A stretch of 64,000 bases of DNA from Streptomyces griseoaurantiacus. Lineage in GTDB: Bacteria > Actinomycetota > Actinomycetes > Streptomycetales > Streptomycetaceae. Position numbers and translations under genes: made by a program. The stretch spans positions 79,405-143,404 of the forward strand of contig BNBP01000010.1 of NCBI GenBank assembly GCA_014656015.1, read 5' to 3'. Shown piece after piece: positions 60,056 through 64,000 of this stretch. How positions within the stretch are numbered: the stretch's first letter is position 1; every line of letters starts with the position of its first letter. The notes under the pieces are model-generated. The model saw only the letters and a list, made by a program, of their open reading frames with translations. It had not been told where the DNA came from and searched no databases.

Positions 60056-61594
60056 GTGACTGCTCTCACTCTCAGCACCGCCGCCGCGTCCGGCCTCCGC
60101 GCCGACGCGCTCGTGGTCGGTGTCGCGAAGGGCGCCGGGGGCCCGGTCGTCGCACCGGGCGCCGAAGCCGTCGACACGGCGTACGACGGCACACTCGCCA
60201 CCGTGCTCGAAACCCTCGGCGCCTCCGGGGCCGAGGGCGAGGTGACGAAGCTGCCGGCCCCCGCCGGCTTCAAGGCCCCCGTGGTCCTGGCCGTCGGCCT
60301 GGGCGCCGAGCCCGAGGAGGACGGCGCGTACTCCGGTGAGGCCCTGCGCCGCGCCGCCGGTACGGCCGCCCGCACGCTGGCCGGCTCCCGCAAGGCCGCC
60401 TTCGCGCTGCCGATCGCCGACGCCGCCGACCTGGGCGCCGTCGCCGAGGGCGTGCTGCTCGGCGCGTACGCCTTCGACGCGTACAAGGAGAACGGCCGCG
60501 CGGGCAGGAACGCCAAGAACGGCAAGGCCCCCCTCGCCGAGGCCGCCCTGCTCGGCGCCAAGCCCCGCGACAAGGCCCACAAGGCCGCGCTCGCCCGGGC
60601 CACCGCCGTCGCCGAGGAGCTCAACCGCGCCCGCGACCTCGTCAACACCCCGCCGAACGACCTCTCGCCGCAGGCGTTCGCCGCGTTCGCGCAGACCGCT
60701 GCCAAGGAGCACGGCCTCAAGATCCAGGTGCTCGACGAGAAGGCGCTCGCCAAGGGCGGCTACGGCGGCATCCTCGGCGTCGGCGCCGGCTCCGCGACCC
60801 CGCCGCGCCTGGTGAAGCTGTCGTACACCCCCGCCAAGGGCGCCCGGTCGGCCAAACACCTCGCCTTCGTCGGCAAGGGCATCACCTACGACTCGGGCGG
60901 CATCTCCCTGAAGCCGGCCGGTCACAACGAGACGATGAAGTGCGACATGGCCGGTGCCGCCGCCGTGTTCGCCGCGGTCGTCGCCGCCGCCCGGCTCGAA
61001 CTGGAGGTCAACGTCACCGGCTGGCTGGCGCTGGCCGAGAACATGCCCTCCGGCTCCGCCACCCGGCCGGGCGACGTGCTGCGCATGTTCAGCGGCAAGA
61101 CGGTCGAGGTCCTCAACACCGACGCCGAGGGCCGGCTGGTGCTCGCCGACGCGCTGTGGGCCGCCTCCCAGGAGGAGCCGGACGCGATCGTCGACGTGGC
61201 CACGCTGACCGGCGCGATGATGCTGGCGCTCGGCAGCCGCACCTTCGGCGTCATGGGCAACGACGAGGCCTTCCGCACGGCGCTGCACGTGGCGGCCGAG
61301 GAGGTCGGCGAGCCGGCCTGGCCGATGCCGCTGCCGGAGCACCTGCGCAAGGGGCTCGACTCCCCCACCGCCGACCTCGCCAACATGGGCGAGCGGATGG
61401 GCGGCGGCCTGGTGGCCGGTCTCTTCCTGCGCGAGTTCGTGGGCGAGGGCATCACCTGGGCCCACCTGGACATCGCGGGCCCGGCGTTCAACGAGGGCGC
61501 GCCCTTCGGCTACACCCCCAAGGGCGGCACGGGCACCGCGGTGCGCACTCTGGTGCGGCTCGCGGAGCTGACGGCGGCCGGCGACCTCGGCTGA
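60056..61594 (+). CDS. pepA: Leucyl aminopeptidase (M17, PepA)
   Basis: This 512-aa cytosolic metallopeptidase removes N-terminal residues from peptides. After an N-terminal domain come DLVNTPPNDLSPQAFA near 195, the metal- and bicarbonate-site VGKGITYDSGGISLKP near 272-287, KCDMAGAAAV near 296 and the M17 signature NTDAEGRLVLADAL near 354. The GTG at 60056 has GGAAG upstream; the 69-codon extension is rejected. It ends in a strong terminator, separating it from lpd. Confidence 0.95.
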   Translation: MTALTLSTAAASGLRADALVVGVAKGAGGPVVAPGAEAVDTAYDGTLATVLETLGASGAEGEVTKLPAPAGFKAPVVLAVGLGAEPEEDGAYSGEALRRAAGTAARTLAGSRKAAFALPIADAADLGAVAEGVLLGAYAFDAYKENGRAGRNAKNGKAPLAEAALLGAKPRDKAHKAALARATAVAEELNRARDLVNTPPNDLSPQAFAAFAQTAAKEHGLKIQVLDEKALAKGGYGGILGVGAGSATPPRLVKLSYTPAKGARSAKHLAFVGKGITYDSGGISLKPAGHNETMKCDMAGAAAVFAAVVAAARLELEVNVTGWLALAENMPSGSATRPGDVLRMFSGKTVEVLNTDAEGRLVLADALWAASQEEPDAIVDVATLTGAMMLALGSRTFGVMGNDEAFRTALHVAAEEVGEPAWPMPLPEHLRKGLDSPTADLANMGERMGGGLVAGLFLREFVGEGITWAHLDIAGPAFNEGAPFGYTPKGGTGTAVRTLVRLAELTAAGDLG

Positions 61595-61606
61595 GTCACC
61601 CCGGTG

Positions 61607-61637
61607 GAAGGGGGCCCGCGGTGCGCGGGCCCCCTTC
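61607..61637 (+). terminator. pepA terminator
   Basis: Perfect 14-bp stem GAAGGGGGCCCGCG / CGCGGGCCCCCTTC with a GTG loop, 12 nt after the pepA stop. Confidence 0.9.
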
Positions 61638-61812
61638 TCAGGTGAGCGTGGGGCGTCTCACTCCCGGCCCCGCGTCTCACCCGGCGGTGACAAGTGCGAA
61701 GATGGGGCCTGGCAGGACAGGGCCCCATCCGAGGGCCGAAGAACGAGCGGCCGGACACCAGCCGTCAGCCGGTCACCGACGACCGGTGGCGCACATGCAT
61801 GGAGGACGTGAC

Positions 61813-63201
61813 GTGGCGAACGACGCCAGCACCGTTTTCGACCTAGTGATCCTCGGCGGTGGTAGCGGTGGGTACGCCGCGGCCCTGCGCGGGGCGCAGC
61901 TGGGCCTGGACGTCGCCCTGATCGAGAAGGACAAGGTCGGCGGTACCTGCCTGCACCGGGGTTGCATCCCCACCAAGGCCCTGCTGCACGCGGGCGAGAT
62001 CGCCGACCAGGCCCGCGAGAGCGAGTCCGTCGGCGTCAAGGCGACCTTCGAGGGCATCGACATCGCGGGTGTCCACAAGTACAAGGACGGGGTCGTCTCC
62101 GGTCTGTACAAGGGCCTGCAGGGCCTGGTCGCCTCCCGCAAGGTGACGTACATCGAGGGTGAGGGCCGACTGTCCTCGCCCACCTCGGTGGACGTCGGCG
62201 GGCAGCGCATCCAGGGCCGGCACATCCTGCTGGCGACCGGCTCCGTGCCGAAGTCGCTGCCGGGCCTGAACATCGACGGCGACCGGATCATCTCCTCCGA
62301 CCACGCCCTCGTGCTGGACCGCGTGCCGAAGTCCGCGGTCATCCTGGGCGGCGGCGTCATCGGCGTCGAGTTCGCCTCCGCGTGGAAGTCCTTCGGCGTC
62401 GACGTCACGATCGTCGAGGGCCTCAAGCACCTCGTCCCGGTCGAGGACGAGAACTCCTCCAAGCTCCTGGAGCGCGCCTTCCGCAAGCGCGGCATCAAGT
62501 TCAACCTGGGCACCTTCTTCCAGAAGGCGGAGTACACCCAGGACGGTGTGAAGGTCACCCTCGCCGACGGCAAGGAGTTCGAGGCGGAGGTCCTCCTCGT
62601 CGCCATCGGCCGCGGCCCGGTCTCGCAGGGCCTGGGCTACGAGGAGGCCGGTGTCGCGATGGACCGCGGCTACGTCCTCGTCGACGAGTACATGCGCACC
62701 AACGTGCCCACCGTCTCCGCGGTCGGCGACCTGGTCCCGACCCTCCAGCTCGCGCACGTCGGCTTCGCCGAGGGCATCCTGGTGGCGGAGCGGCTGGCCG
62801 GCCTGAAGACCGTGCCGATCGACTACGACGGTGTCCCCCGGGTGACGTACTGCCACCCCGAGGTCGCCTCCGTGGGCATCACCGAGGCCAAGGCCAAGGA
62901 GATCTACGGTGCGGACAAGGTCGTCGCGCTGAAGTACAACCTGGCCGGCAACGGCCGGAGCAAGATCCTCCAGACCTCGGGCGAGATCAAGCTCGTCCAG
63001 GTCAAGGACGGTGCGGTGGTCGGCGTGCACATGGTGGGCGACCGCATGGGTGAGCAGGTCGGCGAGGCGCAGCTGATCTACAACTGGGAGGCGCTGCCGG
63101 CCGAGGTCGCCCAGCTCATCCACGCCCACCCGACGCAGAGCGAGGCGCTCGGCGAGGCCCACCTGGCCCTGGCCGGCAAGCCGCTGCACGCCCACGACTG
63201 A
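61813..63201 (+). CDS. lpdA: Dihydrolipoamide dehydrogenase (E3)
   Basis: This 462-aa flavoprotein reoxidises dihydrolipoamide of 2-oxoacid dehydrogenase complexes using NAD+. It has the FAD dinucleotide fold ILGGGSGGYAAALRGA near 14, the redox disulfide GGTCLHRGCIPTK near 44-54, the NAD fold VILGGGVIGVEFASAW near 177, the second FAD motif VSAVGDLV near 307 and the active His in HAHPTQSEALGE near 440. The GTG has GGAGG 7 nt upstream. The E2 gene follows after 57 bp, probably in the same operon. Confidence 0.96.
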   Translation: MANDASTVFDLVILGGGSGGYAAALRGAQLGLDVALIEKDKVGGTCLHRGCIPTKALLHAGEIADQARESESVGVKATFEGIDIAGVHKYKDGVVSGLYKGLQGLVASRKVTYIEGEGRLSSPTSVDVGGQRIQGRHILLATGSVPKSLPGLNIDGDRIISSDHALVLDRVPKSAVILGGGVIGVEFASAWKSFGVDVTIVEGLKHLVPVEDENSSKLLERAFRKRGIKFNLGTFFQKAEYTQDGVKVTLADGKEFEAEVLLVAIGRGPVSQGLGYEEAGVAMDRGYVLVDEYMRTNVPTVSAVGDLVPTLQLAHVGFAEGILVAERLAGLKTVPIDYDGVPRVTYCHPEVASVGITEAKAKEIYGADKVVALKYNLAGNGRSKILQTSGEIKLVQVKDGAVVGVHMVGDRMGEQVGEAQLIYNWEALPAEVAQLIHAHPTQSEALGEAHLALAGKPLHAHD

Positions 63202-63258
63202 TCCCCCTCGGTCGACGACAACAGACTTCCGCACTTCCGTTAAGGAGCAACCGAAACC

Positions 63259-64000
63259 ATGGCGGTTTCCGTAACCCTTCCGGCGCTCGGTGAGAGCGTC
63301 ACCGAGGGCACTGTCACCCGCTGGCTGAAGGCCGAGGGCGAGCGCGTCGAGGCCGACGAGCCGCTGCTCGAGGTGTCGACCGACAAGGTCGACACCGAGA
63401 TCCCCTCGCCCGCCGCGGGTGTGCTGTCCTCCATCAAGGTCGCCGAGGACGAGACGGTCGAGGTCGGCGCCGAGCTGGCCGTCATCGACGACGGCTCCGG
63501 CGCCCCGGCGGAGGCCCCGGCGCCCGCCGCCGAGCCCGAGCCGCAGCCGGCCGCGGCCGAGACGGCCGCCCCGGCCGCCCAGACCCCGGCCGCCCCCTCC
63601 ACCGAGCAGGCCGCGCCCGCCCCGGCGCCGACCCCGGAGGCCACCTCCGGCGGCGGTTCCGCCGAGGGCACCGACGTGGTGCTCCCGGCGCTCGGCGAGT
63701 CGGTCACCGAGGGCACGGTGACCCGCTGGCTGAAGGAGGTCGGCGAGTCCGTCGAGGCCGACGAGCCGCTGCTCGAGGTCTCCACCGACAAGGTCGACAC
63801 CGAGATCCCGGCGCCCGCCTCCGGCGTGCTGCTGGAGATCGTGGTCGGCGAGGACGAGACGGCCGAGGTCGGCGCGAAGCTGGCCGTCATCGGACAGCCG
63901 GGGGCCGCCCCGGCGGCGGCTCCGGCCGCCCCCGCCGCACCGGCCCAGCCCGAGCCCACCCCGGCGCCCGAGCCCGCCCCGGCGCAGCCCGCCCCGCAGG
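63259..64000 (+). CDS. sucB: Dihydrolipoamide acyltransferase E2 (2-oxoglutarate dehydrogenase type), 3' part outside window
   Basis: The first 247 codons of an E2 gene. Two lipoyl domains are visible, each with the [12 protein letters not shown] motif whose Lys carries lipoate (near residues 43 and 177). They are joined and followed by long Ala/Pro-rich flexible linkers. TAAGGAG lies 12 nt before the ATG. The position after lpd matches the S. coelicolor sucB locus. The peripheral-subunit-binding and catalytic domains lie outside the window, so 2-oxoglutarate versus other substrates cannot be settled here. Confidence 0.92.
   Translation, partial: MAVSVTLPALGESVTEGTVTRWLKAEGERVEADEPLLEVSTDKVDTEIPSPAAGVLSSIKVAEDETVEVGAELAVIDDGSGAPAEAPAPAAEPEPQPAAAETAAPAAQTPAAPSTEQAAPAPAPTPEATSGGGSAEGTDVVLPALGESVTEGTVTRWLKEVGESVEADEPLLEVSTDKVDTEIPAPASGVLLEIVVGEDETAEVGAKLAVIGQPGAAPAAAPAAPAAPAQPEPTPAPEPAPAQPAPQ

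Noticed and set aside
58787..61465. 892-aa minus-strand ORF across cobS and pepA
   Set aside because: It is antisense to two genes with full family motifs; the composition is typical of shadow frames.

Overview
The window comes from a high-GC actinomycete, almost certainly a Streptomyces. The evidence is very GC-rich coding sequence with many GTG, TTG and GTGA/ATGA-coupled starts, and a gene order I recognise from the S. coelicolor core chromosome (glkA through the qcr/cta respiratory genes to pepA, lpd and sucB). Parts of the same order are also shared with Mycobacterium (SRPBCC, ArsA-like, fadD15, pimB'; trpD, qcrCAB, ctaE; ctaC, adoK, erpA). It is mostly conserved housekeeping DNA. I see no phage, IS, integrase, CRISPR array, rRNA or tRNA.

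Layout. 1-5.4 kb: a partial endonuclease/exonuclease/phosphatase gene, glucokinase, a low-complexity hypothetical gene, an ArsA-like ATPase with a degenerate P-loop, an SRPBCC protein whose stop lies in a heptamer tandem repeat, and a metallophosphoesterase. 5.4-10 kb: long-chain acyl-CoA ligase, PimB'-like mannosyltransferase and a GT87-like membrane protein. 10-16.7 kb: a sugar-uptake operon (LacI regulator diverging from lipoprotein, two permeases and a GH3 glycosidase) that matches the bxlREFGA layout and carries no ATPase gene. 16.9-26.1 kb: hydrolase, PucR-type regulator, gluzincin-like lipoprotein, two NlpC/P60 endopeptidases, a NYN-domain protein, a small Cys-pair protein, rhomboid and a RAM-domain protein. 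26.2-29 kb: a cysteine desulfurase behind a SAM-IV riboswitch and a six-codon ORF, then trpD.

29-38.7 kb is the aerobic respiratory supercomplex: ctaE-qcrCAB and ctaCDF as two translationally coupled minus-strand operons. They are separated by a degenerate receiver-domain gene and an L,D-transpeptidase. 38.9-45.6 kb: a cysteine desulfurase-TusA fusion, adenosine kinase, a small ORF, a large membrane protein, erpA and nadA, a set rich in sulfur and Fe-S functions. 45.7-52.3 kb: a NarL-type two-component system, PspAA-like protein and PspA, a DUF3043-type membrane protein coupled to a methyltransferase with a CTG start, an HtrA-like protease and a small hypothetical gene. 52.4-59.8 kb: cobalamin nucleotide-loop genes (a CobU fusion, cobT, cobS) interleaved with a zinc-ribbon methyltransferase, a DUF2156 lysyltransferase-like protein and a membrane protein. 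60-64 kb: leucyl aminopeptidase, dihydrolipoamide dehydrogenase and the 5' part of the 2-oxoacid dehydrogenase E2 gene.

Two signals stand out. One is the SAM-IV riboswitch followed by mutually exclusive hairpins and a tiny ORF ahead of the desulfurase. The other is a recurrent TANNNT element 6-8 nt before the start codon of at least fifteen genes, which suggests widespread leaderless transcription in this window. Functions were assigned from sequence motifs and gene order read by eye; no database search was possible.
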